A DNA stretch of 64,000 nucleotides from Methanosarcinaceae archaeon (GCA_016932675.1 JAFGCK010000036.1:1-64000), one strand, 5' to 3'. Shown: positions 11,998 through 23,236, counted from the first letter of the stretch. Numbers and translations are program-made. Notes: generated from the letters alone by a model not told the origin.

Positions 11998-14190
11998 ATG
12001 GGTAGAAGAAAGAAGATGGTTGAGCGTGTCACTGCGCTTATGAATGAACCGGAAATGATCCGTAACATAGGCATTGTTGCACACATTGACCACGGTAAGA
12101 CCACCTTGTCAGACAATATCCTTGCCGGTGCCGGCATGATCTCAAAGGAACTTGCAGGCAGGCAACTCTTCATGGACTCCGATGAAGAGGAACAGGAAAG
12201 AGGTATCACAATTGACTCGTCCAACGTTTCCATGGTGCACGAATACGATGGAAAGGACTACCTCATCAACCTGATCGATACACCTGGTCACGTAGACTTC
12301 GGTGGTGACGTCACACGTGCAATGCGCGCCGTGGACGGCGCCGTCGTTGTTATTGACGCTGTTGAAGGCACAATGCCACAGACAGAGACCGTACTCAGGC
12401 AGGCACTCAAGGAACACGTCAAGCCGGTACTGTTCATCAACAAAGTAGACCGCCTTATCAATGAGCTCAAGGTCGATGCACAGGAGATGCAGATCAGGCT
12501 CGGGAAGCTCATCGACCACGTGAACAAGCTCATCAAGGGAATGAACGAGGAGCGTTACAAGGCAGGATGGAGGGTCGATGCTGCTGCAGGTACTGTCGCA
12601 TTCGGTTCAGCCCTGTACAACTGGGCTATCAGCGTGCCAATGATGCAAAAGACCGGAGTCAGTTTCAATGATGTTTATAATTACTGCCGTGAAGAGGATA
12701 TGAAAAGCCTTGCAGAGAAGTGCCCCCTCCATGAAGCTGTGAACGACATGGTCATAAGGTTCCTTCCAAGCCCTATCCAGGCACAGGAAGACAGGGTCAG
12801 CGTCATCTGGCATGGTGACAAAAACACAGATATCGCAAAGTCAATGAAAGATGCGGATGCCAGGGGAGATCTGGCATTCATGGTCACTGACATCTCAATG
12901 GACCCTCATGCAGGAGAAGTTGCAACAGGAAGACTGTTCAGTGGTTCACTTACCCGCGGTATGGAAGTATACGTGTCGGGAGCTGCAAAGAAGAACAGGA
13001 TCCAGCAGGTGGGTATATTCATGGGCCCTGAGAGGCTTGAAGTGGAGAAAATACCTGCAGGTAACATTGCAGCAGTAACAGGTCTCAGGGATGCTATTGT
13101 CGGTTCAACCGTAACCACGCTTGAAGATATGACACCTTTCGAAAGTATAAAGCACGCAAGCGAGCCCGTAGTTACTGTTGCTGTGGAAGCAAAGCATATG
13201 AAGGACCTTCCAAAGCTTGTCGATGTGCTGAGACAGGTTGCAAAGGAAGACCCAACGCTCTGCATCACACTTAACGAAGAGACCGGGGAGCACCTGATGG
13301 CAGGTATGGGTGAACTCCACCTTGAGGTCATTGCACACAGGATCGAGCGTGACAAGAAAGTCGAGATCACAACCACGCCACCTATCGTTGTATACCGTGA
13401 GACCATCCGCAAAAATGCAGGTCCTGTTGAAGGTAAGTCACCAAACAGGCACAACAGGTTCTACGTACATGTAGAGCCACTCGAAGATGGTGTAAGGGAA
13501 CTCATCCGTAATGGCGATGTTTCAATGCGCATGCCAGAACTCGAGCGCAGGGAAAAGCTCATAGAAGCCGGGATGGATAAAGATGAAGCAAAAGGGATTG
13601 TGGACATCTTTGAAAGTAACGTCTACATCGATATGACCAAGGGTATCCAGCACCTGAGCGAGACAATGGAACTCATCCTTGAGGGATTTGTAGAGGTAAT
13701 GAAGACAGGACCCCTCTCAAGGGAACCATGTATGGGCGTTAAGGTAAAGCTTGTAGATGCAAAGTTGCACGAAGATGCTGTCCACAGAGGACCCGCACAG
13801 GTCATCCCGGCATCAAGGCAGGCAATACAGGCTGCGATGCTCATGGCAGACGACACACTCCTGGAACCATACCAGAAGGTATTCATCCAGGTGCCACAGG
13901 ACCAGATGGGAGGAGCTACCAAAGAGATCCAGGGACGCCGTGGGATCATACTCAACATGACAACTGAAGGTGACATGACAATCATCGAGTCCAAGGCGCC
14001 TGTAGCAGAGTTGTTCGGTTTCGCAGGAGATATCAGGTCTGCAACCGAGGGACGTGCAATGTGGAGTACCGAGTTTGCAGGATTTGATACACTGCCCACA
14101 AACCTGAGCAGTGAGATCATCTGTTCCATCAGAGATAGAAAAGGATTGAAAAAGGAGCTACCACAGGCATCTGATTTCCTCAGCCAGTGA
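11998..14190 (+). CDS. fusA: Translation elongation factor aEF-2
   Basis: Start [11 protein letters not shown] at 11998; [24 protein letters not shown] GTPase motif; [18 protein letters not shown] diphthamide-region motif. Confidence 0.97.
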   Translation: MGRRKKMVERVTALMNEPEMIRNIGIVAHIDHGKTTLSDNILAGAGMISKELAGRQLFMDSDEEEQERGITIDSSNVSMVHEYDGKDYLINLIDTPGHVDFGGDVTRAMRAVDGAVVVIDAVEGTMPQTETVLRQALKEHVKPVLFINKVDRLINELKVDAQEMQIRLGKLIDHVNKLIKGMNEERYKAGWRVDAAAGTVAFGSALYNWAISVPMMQKTGVSFNDVYNYCREEDMKSLAEKCPLHEAVNDMVIRFLPSPIQAQEDRVSVIWHGDKNTDIAKSMKDADARGDLAFMVTDISMDPHAGEVATGRLFSGSLTRGMEVYVSGAAKKNRIQQVGIFMGPERLEVEKIPAGNIAAVTGLRDAIVGSTVTTLEDMTPFESIKHASEPVVTVAVEAKHMKDLPKLVDVLRQVAKEDPTLCITLNEETGEHLMAGMGELHLEVIAHRIERDKKVEITTTPPIVVYRETIRKNAGPVEGKSPNRHNRFYVHVEPLEDGVRELIRNGDVSMRMPELERREKLIEAGMDKDEAKGIVDIFESNVYIDMTKGIQHLSETMELILEGFVEVMKTGPLSREPCMGVKVKLVDAKLHEDAVHRGPAQVIPASRQAIQAAMLMADDTLLEPYQKVFIQVPQDQMGGATKEIQGRRGIILNMTTEGDMTIIESKAPVAELFGFAGDIRSATEGRAMWSTEFAGFDTLPTNLSSEIICSIRDRKGLKKELPQASDFLSQ

Positions 14191-14303
14191 TCACGGGAGA
14201 ATGCAGCGTTGGCTGCAAATCCCTTTTACGTCAGAAAGGTTTAAACGTAAAAACAACTATTAGGTCAAATCAAATCGGATATTTATAAATCAACATAGGA
14301 GAT

Positions 14304-15578
14304 ATGAAAATGGCAGCTGATAAACCACACATGAATTTAGCAGTTATAGGTCACATTGACCACGGCAAGTCCACCCTTGTCGGCAGATTGATGTTCGAGA
14401 CAGGAGCAGTGCCTGCTCACCTTATCGAGAAATACAAGGCAGAAGCAAAAGAGAAAGGCAAGGAATCCTTTGCTTTCGCATGGGTAATGGACTCGCTCAA
14501 GGAAGAGCGTGAGAGAGGCATTACCATCGATATCGCACACAGAAGATTCGACACCGACAAATTCTACTTCACCATTGTGGACTGCCCGGGCCACCGGGAC
14601 TTCGTAAAGAACATGATCACCGGTGCATCCCAGGCTGATGCAGCCATCCTTGTGGTCGCAGCACCTGACGGTGTGATGGCACAGACAAAGGAGCACGTAT
14701 TCCTTTCAAGGACCCTCGGTATCAACCAGCTCATCATCGCTGTGAACAAGATGGACGCAGCAAACTACAGCCAGGAAAGGTACGAGCAGGTCAAGAAGGA
14801 TGTCGGCCAGCTCCTCGGTATGGTTGGATTCAAGGCCAGCGAGATCCCATTCATCCCAACCTCAGCATTTGAGGGTGACAACGTATCCGGCCCGAGCAAG
14901 AACACACCATGGTACACCGGCCCGTCCATCCTTGATTCACTCAACGCACTTAAGGAACCAGAGAAACCAGACAAACTCCCGTTGAGGATCCCTGTACAGG
15001 ACGCATATACCATCTCAGGTATCGGGACCGTGCCAGTAGGCAGAGTAGAGACCGGTATCATGAAGAAAGGCGACAACGTCATCTTCAACCCAAGCGGCGT
15101 TGGAGGCGAAGTGAAATCCATCGAGATGCACCACGAAGAAATTATGCAGGCCGTCCCGGGTGACAATATCGGATGGAACGTAAGAGGCGTGGGTAAGAAC
15201 GATGTCCGCAGAGGAGATGTATGTGGCCCGTCCTCAAACCCACCATCCGTTGCAGATGAGTTCACGGCACAGATCGTTGTGCTCCAGCACCCATCCGCTA
15301 TCACGGCAGGATACACACCTGTATTCCACTGCCACACCGCACAGACCGCATGTACCCTAATTGCACTCAACAAAAAGCTCGATCCAAAATCCGGTCAGGT
15401 CAAGGAAGAAAATCCGACATTCATTAAAGCCGGGGATGCAGCGATCATTACCGTAAAGCCGACCAGGCCAATGGTTATCGAGCCAGTAAAGGAAATTCCA
15501 CAGCTTGGAAGGTTTGCCATCCGTGATATGGGAATGACCATTGCAGCTGGTATGTGCATGAGTGTCACACAGAAATAA
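14304..15578 (+). CDS. tuf: Translation elongation factor aEF-1A
   Basis: 424 aa; [58 protein letters not shown]. Confidence 0.98.
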   Translation: MKMAADKPHMNLAVIGHIDHGKSTLVGRLMFETGAVPAHLIEKYKAEAKEKGKESFAFAWVMDSLKEERERGITIDIAHRRFDTDKFYFTIVDCPGHRDFVKNMITGASQADAAILVVAAPDGVMAQTKEHVFLSRTLGINQLIIAVNKMDAANYSQERYEQVKKDVGQLLGMVGFKASEIPFIPTSAFEGDNVSGPSKNTPWYTGPSILDSLNALKEPEKPDKLPLRIPVQDAYTISGIGTVPVGRVETGIMKKGDNVIFNPSGVGGEVKSIEMHHEEIMQAVPGDNIGWNVRGVGKNDVRRGDVCGPSSNPPSVADEFTAQIVVLQHPSAITAGYTPVFHCHTAQTACTLIALNKKLDPKSGQVKEENPTFIKAGDAAIITVKPTRPMVIEPVKEIPQLGRFAIRDMGMTIAAGMCMSVTQK

Positions 15579-15923
<345 letters not shown>

Positions 15924-16169
15924 AAACACTATATTTATTGTTCACAATAACTATACTCCTTAAACCTGCGTTACAGAAGGTTCTGTAACAACCTCCTCTT
16001 CTTTTGATTTTTCCAAAACGCAGGTGTCCCTATCGCTGTTCACACTGTTAAACTGCTGGAAAATGTAAATTTTGTATGTACTTCAGTTCTATTAAATATT
16101 AATGCTCTATTACGTCAGTAACGAAACTGAGCTATTAAGCGCAAACTCAGTATGATCAGGGGTATTATC

Positions 16170-17384
16170 ATGAAAGAACGGGTACTGATATTAGGAGCAG
16201 GCTATGGCGGATCGGTCATAGCGAATGTACTGGCCAGGGAATTCAGGAACAGGATAGCAAATGATGAATTAGAGATCAACCTTCTTGACAAGAACGATAT
16301 AAATACGAACCAGGGCGGTTATACCTTTATACCTTTTGAACTATACACCCCTGAAGAGATCACAAAACCAAGAAAAAAACTTATAAGCCCCAGAGTAAAA
16401 ACCTTTTTTGGGGAGGATGGAGAAGTAACATCTTTGGACCTTCCTGATCAGGAAGTGACCGTCAGAAGTGGTAAAAAGTACGGTTATGACTATCTTGTGA
16501 TTGCGATGGGCTGCAGAGCTGATATCGATGCTGTACCCGGTCTTGTCGATGATCTTAACACTTTCTATACATCGATGGACGATGCTTTCAAGGTCAGAGA
16601 CCTTGTAAAGACCATCAGAAATGGAAAAGTTGTGGTCGCAGTTGCATCAATGCCTATTCCGTGTCCTGGTGCTCCCATGAAATTTACTTTCATGCTTGAA
16701 AGTTATCTGAGAAATATCAAAAAGTGCGAAGAGAATGTAGAAAAGAACTGCAGAGAAGATGTAGAACTGAGCATGGTCTGGCCCATAGAACTCATTGGAC
16801 CTGCTGAGTACAATAATTTAGTGACAGATGAGTGCAAAAGAAAGGATATAAAGATCATCAGGAATTTCCAGCTGGCCAGGGTCGATGCTTCTAAAAAGGA
16901 ACTGACATCAGTAAATGGGGAAAAGCTGAATTATGATATTTTGATCACCGTTCCTCCGCATAAAGCACCTCAGGTGCTGATCGATGGCGGCCTTGCGGAT
17001 GAGAATGGATGGTTATCTGCTGACAAAGCTACACTTCAGTACCGAGGTCCGGTCGGAAACTTTGATAATGTGTATGTGGTAGGAGACCTTGGTCCTGCCG
17101 AAATCCTGAAAACCGGAATCGGCGCCCATTACCAGGCAATTGCGGTCAGCCATGACATTATCAACTCCATATATGGTAATGGTATCAAGACCCCCTACAT
17201 GGGAGAAACGGGGTGTCCTCTTGTCACTGAACTGGAATCGGCAGGAACAGAAGGAAAAGGTTATATCGCCACCTGGAAGTATGGAGTGCCTCTGGCACCA
17301 TTCACTACCACTAAAATGGGCTGGTATTTCTACCGCATGTATTACCACATACACTGGGACATCAGTGTAAAGGGGCTGTTCTGA
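16170..17384 (+). CDS. FAD/NAD(P)-dependent oxidoreductase, sulfide:quinone oxidoreductase / NDH-2-like
   Basis: MKERVLILGAGYGGSVIANVLAREF dinucleotide-binding motif; YDYLVIAMGCRADIDAVPGL; VYVVGDLGPAEILKTGIGAHYQA second FAD motif. Confidence 0.85.
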   Translation: MKERVLILGAGYGGSVIANVLAREFRNRIANDELEINLLDKNDINTNQGGYTFIPFELYTPEEITKPRKKLISPRVKTFFGEDGEVTSLDLPDQEVTVRSGKKYGYDYLVIAMGCRADIDAVPGLVDDLNTFYTSMDDAFKVRDLVKTIRNGKVVVAVASMPIPCPGAPMKFTFMLESYLRNIKKCEENVEKNCREDVELSMVWPIELIGPAEYNNLVTDECKRKDIKIIRNFQLARVDASKKELTSVNGEKLNYDILITVPPHKAPQVLIDGGLADENGWLSADKATLQYRGPVGNFDNVYVVGDLGPAEILKTGIGAHYQAIAVSHDIINSIYGNGIKTPYMGETGCPLVTELESAGTEGKGYIATWKYGVPLAPFTTTKMGWYFYRMYYHIHWDISVKGLF

Positions 17385-17397
17385 GGAGGAGGATAAT

Positions 17398-17763
17398 ATG
17401 GCAGATGAGTACAATATAGACCAGATAGCTGGAATAGAGATCACTCCGACTGATATGGAAGCCATTATTGACATGGCAAGAACGATAAGGATCCTGCAGG
17501 ACTATATAAACGATCCGACAGCCCATGGAATTGCAAAACTCATGACAACTGTGCTGAAGATCACAAATACGGTCATGAGTACTGATCTTGTCGATATCAT
17601 GGAAAGAGGATTGCAGGACCCCCAGCTTGACAAAGCCCTTCTGGACCCCCCAAAAGTAGGTATAGGTGGTATGTTAAAGGAAATGCAGAACGAGGACTTC
17701 CAGAAAGGCCTTGGGATCATGCTGGCACTCCTGAAAGCCATCGGCAGGGCGGCCAGTGAGTGA
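17398..17763 (+). CDS. DUF1641-like small protein
   Basis: 121 aa immediately downstream of the SQR-like gene (13-nt gap); helical, LQDPQLDKALLDPPKVGIGGMLKEMQNEDFQKGLGIMLALLKAIG, typical of DUF1641. Confidence 0.65.
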   Translation: MADEYNIDQIAGIEITPTDMEAIIDMARTIRILQDYINDPTAHGIAKLMTTVLKITNTVMSTDLVDIMERGLQDPQLDKALLDPPKVGIGGMLKEMQNEDFQKGLGIMLALLKAIGRAASE

Positions 17764-17841
17764 AACATTTTAGTTCCTACCTGCCAGGTGGGAATTATTT
17801 CCGCGACATATTTCCCGGATCCCGGCAGGAAAAGGAAAACT

Positions 17842-18588
17842 TCAACTCCTGTCAGGAGAGCCGCTGCATACCTTACAGTCGCATCTTTTGCTAACATTTA
17901 GATATTCCATCTCAGCAGAAAGACCGTTCCATATGAGCAGCCTGCCTGCAAGCAGCTCGCCGGTCCCAACTAAGTACTTTATCACTTCATTGGCCTGTAC
18001 CATTGCAATGATCCCGGCAGTCGCACCCACAACAGGAAAGACCTCATCCGGAGGCGCGGAAGGAAAAAGGCAATTCAGGCACGCCGTCTTACCCGGGATT
18101 ATGGTCGTTGCCTGCCCGTCAAAGCCCCTGACCGCCCCATGGATAAGGGGGATACACCTCTCCTGTGACACCTGATTCAGAAGATAGCGCGTGGCATAGT
18201 TGTCCATTGCATCCACGATCACGTCAGCATCTTCCGTGAACCCATAGATATTTGACTTATCTATGGTCCGGGCAAAGACCTCTACATCAATGTCAGGGTT
18301 GACGGAGTGAAGTTTTTCCTTAACTGAAAGCACTTTTTCTTTCCCTATATCCTGCTCCCAGTGAAGCACCTGCCTGTTCAGGTTGGAACGGTCGACCACA
18401 TCCCTGTCAACCAGCCTCAGATGTCCCACACCTGCAACCGCAAGATACAGTGCTACAGGACATCCCAGACCCCCTGCACCGGCAATGAATACCCTGGCAT
18501 CCTTCAGGCATTTCTGGCCTTTTTCTCCAAAAAGCATGATCTGACGGGAGTAGCGTTCCAGTTCCTGCTCACTTAACATGCCTTCCAT
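17842..18588 (-). CDS. ThiF/MoeB/HesA family E1-like adenylyltransferase
   Basis: 248 aa; YSRQIMLFGEKGQKCLKDARVFIAGAGGLGCPVALYLAVAGVG; NRQVLHWEQDIG; CLNCLFP Cys motif. Confidence 0.92.
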   Translation of the reverse strand: MEGMLSEQELERYSRQIMLFGEKGQKCLKDARVFIAGAGGLGCPVALYLAVAGVGHLRLVDRDVVDRSNLNRQVLHWEQDIGKEKVLSVKEKLHSVNPDIDVEVFARTIDKSNIYGFTEDADVIVDAMDNYATRYLLNQVSQERCIPLIHGAVRGFDGQATTIIPGKTACLNCLFPSAPPDEVFPVVGATAGIIAMVQANEVIKYLVGTGELLAGRLLIWNGLSAEMEYLNVSKRCDCKVCSGSPDRS

Positions 18589-18755
18589 TTACTCTTCAAT
18601 ACAGAAAAACCTGATCCTGCCCATCCCACAGGAACAGACCACCTTCTGAATGGAACATGTTCCGGATAAATGATATCCGATACACGACATGTAACGATGC
18701 ATCAAATTTATCTTTAATGACAGTGTTATGGAAGGCTGCATTTGATCTTTTTAAA

Positions 18756-18827
18756 GGACCTGTAGTGTAGAGGATATCACCTGAGCCTCCGGAGCTTAGA
18801 ACCCGGGTTCAATTCCCGGCAGGTCCG
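18756..18827 (+). tRNA. tRNA-Arg (anticodon CCG)
   Basis: Acceptor GGACCTG/CAGGTCC, anticodon stem TGAGC-CTCCGGA-GCTTA, T-arm CCGGG-TTCAATT-CCCGG. Confidence 0.93.
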
Positions 18828-19009
18828 TGAAAATACTGTTAAGGACAGATCCTTGTGCGTGGCAGATCCAGACGTCTGCAATATCAGCAGCCTCCATCCA
18901 CATGATCACACTTCACTTTCAACAAAGATTGTTTCACAGCCAGCCAGGACTTACTTCACTGAACAGTGTCAGCATTTGCTTCCCACACCATCCTGCACAA
19001 CAAAAACAT

Positions 19010-19135
19010 AATTATATTATAGTTTAACCACATAACGATAAGTAGAGGTGTGTGTTCAATACTATTTTCAGATTGTACCACCAAAAACCACTCCCGGAAT
19101 GATCCACTCCTTAAAAAACACACACCTCCTTTTAT
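19010..19135 (+). ncRNA. Candidate small non-coding RNA with 12-bp closing stem (prediction)
   Basis: AATTATATTA TATA-like box at 19010-19019; GAGGTGTGTGTT (19045-19056) perfectly complementary to AACACACACCTC (19117-19128), followed by CTTTTAT. No ORF spans it. Confidence 0.4.
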
Positions 19136-19299
19136 CCTGTTGAATGGTTCTTATTACAATATCCAATCCGTATAGAAAAGGAATACAGTGGACGATCACA
19201 GGGACATTGTTGGATAAAGCGTATCCAGAACATAGATATCATCATCTGTGAGATTCACCGGATTATTATATGATAAACAGGCATAGACATTGCTAAAGC

Positions 19300-20295
19300 A
19301 TGGACCGGGCAGGTCCCAACACATCCTCAGATCCTGTGAACATGAGAAAAAAGCGAGATTCCGGGGGTCCTATAGAAAAGAAAGGATCTTCATTCAATAA
19401 CTGCAGAGTTGCAAATACGATAATACTTATCCTTGCGGTTATCCTTGTACTGGCAGTGGTCACTGGAACAGGTACTGATCAGGATGATACGGATGAATGG
19501 ACTGTTTCTGGAGAAGGTATACTTTCCTATAAGCAGAGAGAAGGAACCGACTTCATTCTGGAGAACATCACACACACCGATGATACTGATATTTTGAAAC
19601 AGGTCCGGTTCAACAGCCATAATACGCAGATAGAAGGTATTCTGAGAATACCGGACACTGAGAACAAAGTTCGCGGGGTCGTGGTGCTTCCGGGAGCCGG
19701 TGTATCCAAAGAAGCGCAGAGCGCTGTTCCGGAAATGCTCTCAGGCATGGGATATGCCTCTATCACCATCGACCAGCGAAACCTGGGAGTGATCGACCCG
19801 GAACATGACCTTGGACTTTTTAAGGGGGGAAGCGAACCCCTCGAATACATAATGGTGTATGATGCCATGATGGCAGCAGATGTGCTGGATGAACAGCCGG
19901 AGGTTGATGGTGGCATCGCCATGCTGGGACTCAGCAACGGAGGGAGATTTGCTATAATTACGACAGCTATCGAACCGGGTACAAAGGGTGTTATTGCCAT
20001 AAGTACCTGTGGCTATGATACCGTTTCCATTGACAGGGATATGATAAACGATGAAAAGGCCTGCACTTTCTACAGATCCATAGACCCTGACAACTACCTG
20101 GACATGATACCTCCCCGCAGGCTTGTTATGCTCCATTCGGTCAATGATAGTATCATACCTTTTGAACTGGCACAGAGAACATTCTCACAGGCACAGCAAC
20201 CAAAGGAATTGTACCGTATCGAGGGAAGCACCCATGGATACAATAAGATTATGGGGGACTACATAGGCGGGGAGCTGGAAAGGATCTTTGAATGA
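19300..20295 (+). CDS. Alpha/beta hydrolase with N-terminal membrane anchor
   Basis: TIILILAVILVLAVVTGTG TM segment; VVVLPGAGVSKEAQ, MLGLSNGGRFAI nucleophile elbow (G-x-S-x-G), LHSVNDSIIPFELA, STHGYNK. Confidence 0.85.
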   Translation: MDRAGPNTSSDPVNMRKKRDSGGPIEKKGSSFNNCRVANTIILILAVILVLAVVTGTGTDQDDTDEWTVSGEGILSYKQREGTDFILENITHTDDTDILKQVRFNSHNTQIEGILRIPDTENKVRGVVVLPGAGVSKEAQSAVPEMLSGMGYASITIDQRNLGVIDPEHDLGLFKGGSEPLEYIMVYDAMMAADVLDEQPEVDGGIAMLGLSNGGRFAIITTAIEPGTKGVIAISTCGYDTVSIDRDMINDEKACTFYRSIDPDNYLDMIPPRRLVMLHSVNDSIIPFELAQRTFSQAQQPKELYRIEGSTHGYNKIMGDYIGGELERIFE

Positions 20296-20747
20296 GGGTG
20301 TTCTCCTGTTCATCTGGACATTAATTGCAGAATTGATATTCCGGTTAAAGCGAATGATTTACAAAAGGAAATGGAAAGTGTCAAAGCCTTTTCTTCGGGA
20401 GATCGGACTTTTAGAGCACACAAAATAGCTTGCAAGGATCAATTGGCTCTTCTTGGGGATATACGTATAAAAGCCTGTCCGCAGGATGTATAGAAACCCT
20501 CTTTTTCATGTTCACTCTCAGCATCATTATAAGGCATTAGATTTTCTGTTGGCGGTTTTGTGCTCTTGCCTGTATTGAAGTTTGTCCCTGTAACCAATCT
20601 GTTCCCTCCGGATAGAAAAATTCCCTCAATGGAGATCTCCATGCCGGATATATAAATATAGTTGTATATATATATTACTAATGCTATCCAGAGCAACAAC
20701 ATGTTAAATATAGATCCGGAAACTATTCACTACAGCAGAGTGAGAGA

Positions 20748-21476
20748 ATGTCTGCCGAACAACCGGGAACTATGGTCAGTAGCAATAACATCAAAGGTAT
20801 TATCTTTGACATGGATAACACCCTCTTCGACTTCGTAGAAGCAAAGACATTTGCCTGTTCGGCTGTTGTTGAGTATCTCGGCATGGGGGATGCTCAAGAA
20901 CTGTTCAGATATTTCCGAAGAGGTATACATGGCTTCGAAAGTATTGAGAACATCAGTGACTACATGAAAGACCAAGGTCTTTTCTCAGAAAGCGGTTTCC
21001 TTGATTGCTGCAATATATATGAGAAGGAAAAGGTCCGTTCGGTCAAACTTTATCCGGGGGTCAGGAACACTATACTGGAATTGCGTAGAATGAATATTAT
21101 CCTGGGCATTCTTACGGATGCGGAAATGAAGAATGCAAAGGCAAGGCTTGAAAAGGTAGGACTGTACAATTGCTTTGATTCCCTCTTTACCTTCGATGTC
21201 ACAGGTTGGAAAAAACCTTCTCACAGGACGTTCATATATGCCCTTGAATCCATGGGGCTGCAGCCCCATGAAACACTTTTCGTAGGCGACAGTCTCCGAA
21301 GGGACATCGCACCATCCAAACGACTGGGAATGCTTGCCGCATATGCGGTCTATGGTGACCGAAACCCGGAAAAGGACAGAGAACCTATCGAGGAGGGACC
21401 TGACCATATACTCAATGATTTCAGTGATGTGCTGAAAGCTATCCGGAACGGAAGAAATGAAGAACACAGATCATGA
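20748..21476 (+). CDS. HAD superfamily hydrolase
   Basis: GIIFDMDNTLFDFVEAK motif I; LGILTDAEMKNAKARLEKVGL; HETLFVGDSLRRDIAPSKRLGM motif IV. Confidence 0.9.
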   Translation: MSAEQPGTMVSSNNIKGIIFDMDNTLFDFVEAKTFACSAVVEYLGMGDAQELFRYFRRGIHGFESIENISDYMKDQGLFSESGFLDCCNIYEKEKVRSVKLYPGVRNTILELRRMNIILGILTDAEMKNAKARLEKVGLYNCFDSLFTFDVTGWKKPSHRTFIYALESMGLQPHETLFVGDSLRRDIAPSKRLGMLAAYAVYGDRNPEKDREPIEEGPDHILNDFSDVLKAIRNGRNEEHRS

Positions 21477-22665
21477 CGTTGTTGTAGTGGGAGCTGGACC
21501 CGCTGGCTGCACAGCCGCAAGATATGCTGCAAAGAACGGTGCAAGCGTGCTGATGATAGAAGACCATGCATCCATTGGTTCACCTGTGGGATGTACAGGT
21601 CTTTTAAGCACCCGGGCAATGTCCGAGTGTGAGCTGCGGCCCTCTGATGACTTTGTCCTGAACAAAGTGCGAGGTGCTTTCGTGCATTCAATGAATGGCA
21701 CCTGTCTTCCCATAGACGGCAAAAGGACAAAAGCATACGTAGTATCAAGGAAGATTTTTGACAGGACCCTTGCGTCAATGGCTGTTGAGAGTGAAGTGGA
21801 ATTAAGGCTCAATAGCAGGGCAGTGAACCTTAAGAGAAACAACGGCATCCAGAAACTCCAGGTTATGGAAAAAGGCAGGCTGCATGAGATCGAAGCAAAG
21901 GTCGTGATCGGTGCCGATGGTGTGCGCAGCAATATTGCAAGGATGGCAGGCCTGGGACAAGTGAAGAAGATACTTCCCGGCATACAGATAGAAGCTCCCT
22001 ATCGCTCGCTGGATATGGATTTTGTAGAGATTTTTGTAGGCTCGCAGGCACCCGGCCTCTTTGGATGGACAGTCCCTGTGGATGAAAGGATCTCCCGCAT
22101 TGGACTGGCTGTCGACCACGGGAATGATGACAATGCATCTGTGTTTCTTGAGAGAATGCTGAGGAACAATGCACACATAAGTTCACGGTACGGGGGAGGG
22201 CAGCTCGATCTGGCGGTCGGCGGAATTCCCCTCGGACCCCTGGAAAGGACCTCTGCTGCGGGAACACTTATCGTGGGTGACGCAGCAGGGCAGGTCAAAC
22301 CGACATCAGGGGGCGGCATTTATACAGGTGCAGCATGTGCCAGGATAGCAGGAGAGGTTGCTGCCAGAGCTGCGCTTGAGAATGATACATCAGCACAGCG
22401 GCTTTCCGAGTACGACCGGAGATGGAGGGCAAAAATTGGCAGGGAACTTGCCATCGGGATGAATATCCACAACTTCATCCGCAGTATCGGGGATACGGAG
22501 ATGGATCAGCTCATTGCTTCAATGAACAAACCATCCATACTCGATACCATTACAAGATATGGTGACATGGACCACCCGTCCATTGTGATAAGAAAATTGC
22601 TGAGCCCCTCAAATTCAAGACATCTGATAGGGATTTTCAGGGCCTTTGCAAAGGCTGTGATCTAA
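21457..22665 (+). CDS. Geranylgeranyl reductase family NAD(P)/FAD-dependent oxidoreductase
   Basis: DHDVVVVGAGPAGCTAARYAAKNGASVLMIE; GCTGLLS; VIGADGVRSNIAR; LIVGDAAGQVKPTSGGGIYTGA. Confidence 0.9.
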   Translation: MKNTDHDVVVVGAGPAGCTAARYAAKNGASVLMIEDHASIGSPVGCTGLLSTRAMSECELRPSDDFVLNKVRGAFVHSMNGTCLPIDGKRTKAYVVSRKIFDRTLASMAVESEVELRLNSRAVNLKRNNGIQKLQVMEKGRLHEIEAKVVIGADGVRSNIARMAGLGQVKKILPGIQIEAPYRSLDMDFVEIFVGSQAPGLFGWTVPVDERISRIGLAVDHGNDDNASVFLERMLRNNAHISSRYGGGQLDLAVGGIPLGPLERTSAAGTLIVGDAAGQVKPTSGGGIYTGAACARIAGEVAARAALENDTSAQRLSEYDRRWRAKIGRELAIGMNIHNFIRSIGDTEMDQLIASMNKPSILDTITRYGDMDHPSIVIRKLLSPSNSRHLIGIFRAFAKAVI

Positions 22666-22668
22666 ACT

Positions 22669-23178
22669 TTAATAGATGCTTACGCCCTTTACGGATTCAA
22701 GGGCAAGCAGTTCCTCAACGATGCTTCCTGGAACTTTCGAGTCGGTGATTATCGTAAGCCGGGGCTCATCCGTAAAGAAAGGATCATCCGATACCGCCTG
22801 CCTGATGCTGATATTGTGTTGTGCTATGAGTGTAGAGACCTCTGAGATGATCCCTTTATGGACCGCATCGTCCGGAGTGATTATTATAACCCCGAGGCCG
22901 AGCAGCGGAGCCACGTCACGCAGGAAAGGAATGGACATCACATTCTGGAATATCTTTCTCAAAAGCTCATCGGAAAGTATAGCTTCTGTTGTTGAATCTA
23001 CAACCCGCCTGTCAACTCCTGCCTCCTTTGCAAGCTGCGTATGGGCGATCTCGATCTGGCCTGATGTGACCTTTCCTTCATCGCTCACCTGGAAACCGCG
23101 CTCGAATAAAAGCCGGAGGACTTTTTGCTGTGCCGGATGTTTTTCAAACTTCTTGAGCAGTATACTCCACATAAGCAT
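22669..23178 (-). CDS. ACT-domain regulator-like protein (COG2150-type, amino acid metabolism)
   Basis: 169 aa with N-terminal HTH-like segment and C-terminal ACT-like segment (DDAVHKGIISEVSTLIAQHNISIRQAVSDDPFFTDEPRLTIITDSKVPG). Confidence 0.8.
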   Translation of the reverse strand: MLMWSILLKKFEKHPAQQKVLRLLFERGFQVSDEGKVTSGQIEIAHTQLAKEAGVDRRVVDSTTEAILSDELLRKIFQNVMSIPFLRDVAPLLGLGVIIITPDDAVHKGIISEVSTLIAQHNISIRQAVSDDPFFTDEPRLTIITDSKVPGSIVEELLALESVKGVSIY

Positions 23179-23236
23179 CCTGTAATCCTTAAAGGTATTA
23201 AGATTTAGTGTTTATTCACTTCCCTTAACATAAGGC

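Noticed and set aside
20439-20702. 87-aa minus-strand ORF and a ~60-codon open stretch on the + strand (around 20310-20492) between the hydrolase and HAD genes
   Set aside because: No recognisable family, low-complexity AT start (IYIYNYIYI), no clear RBS; could be relic sequence but unsupported.
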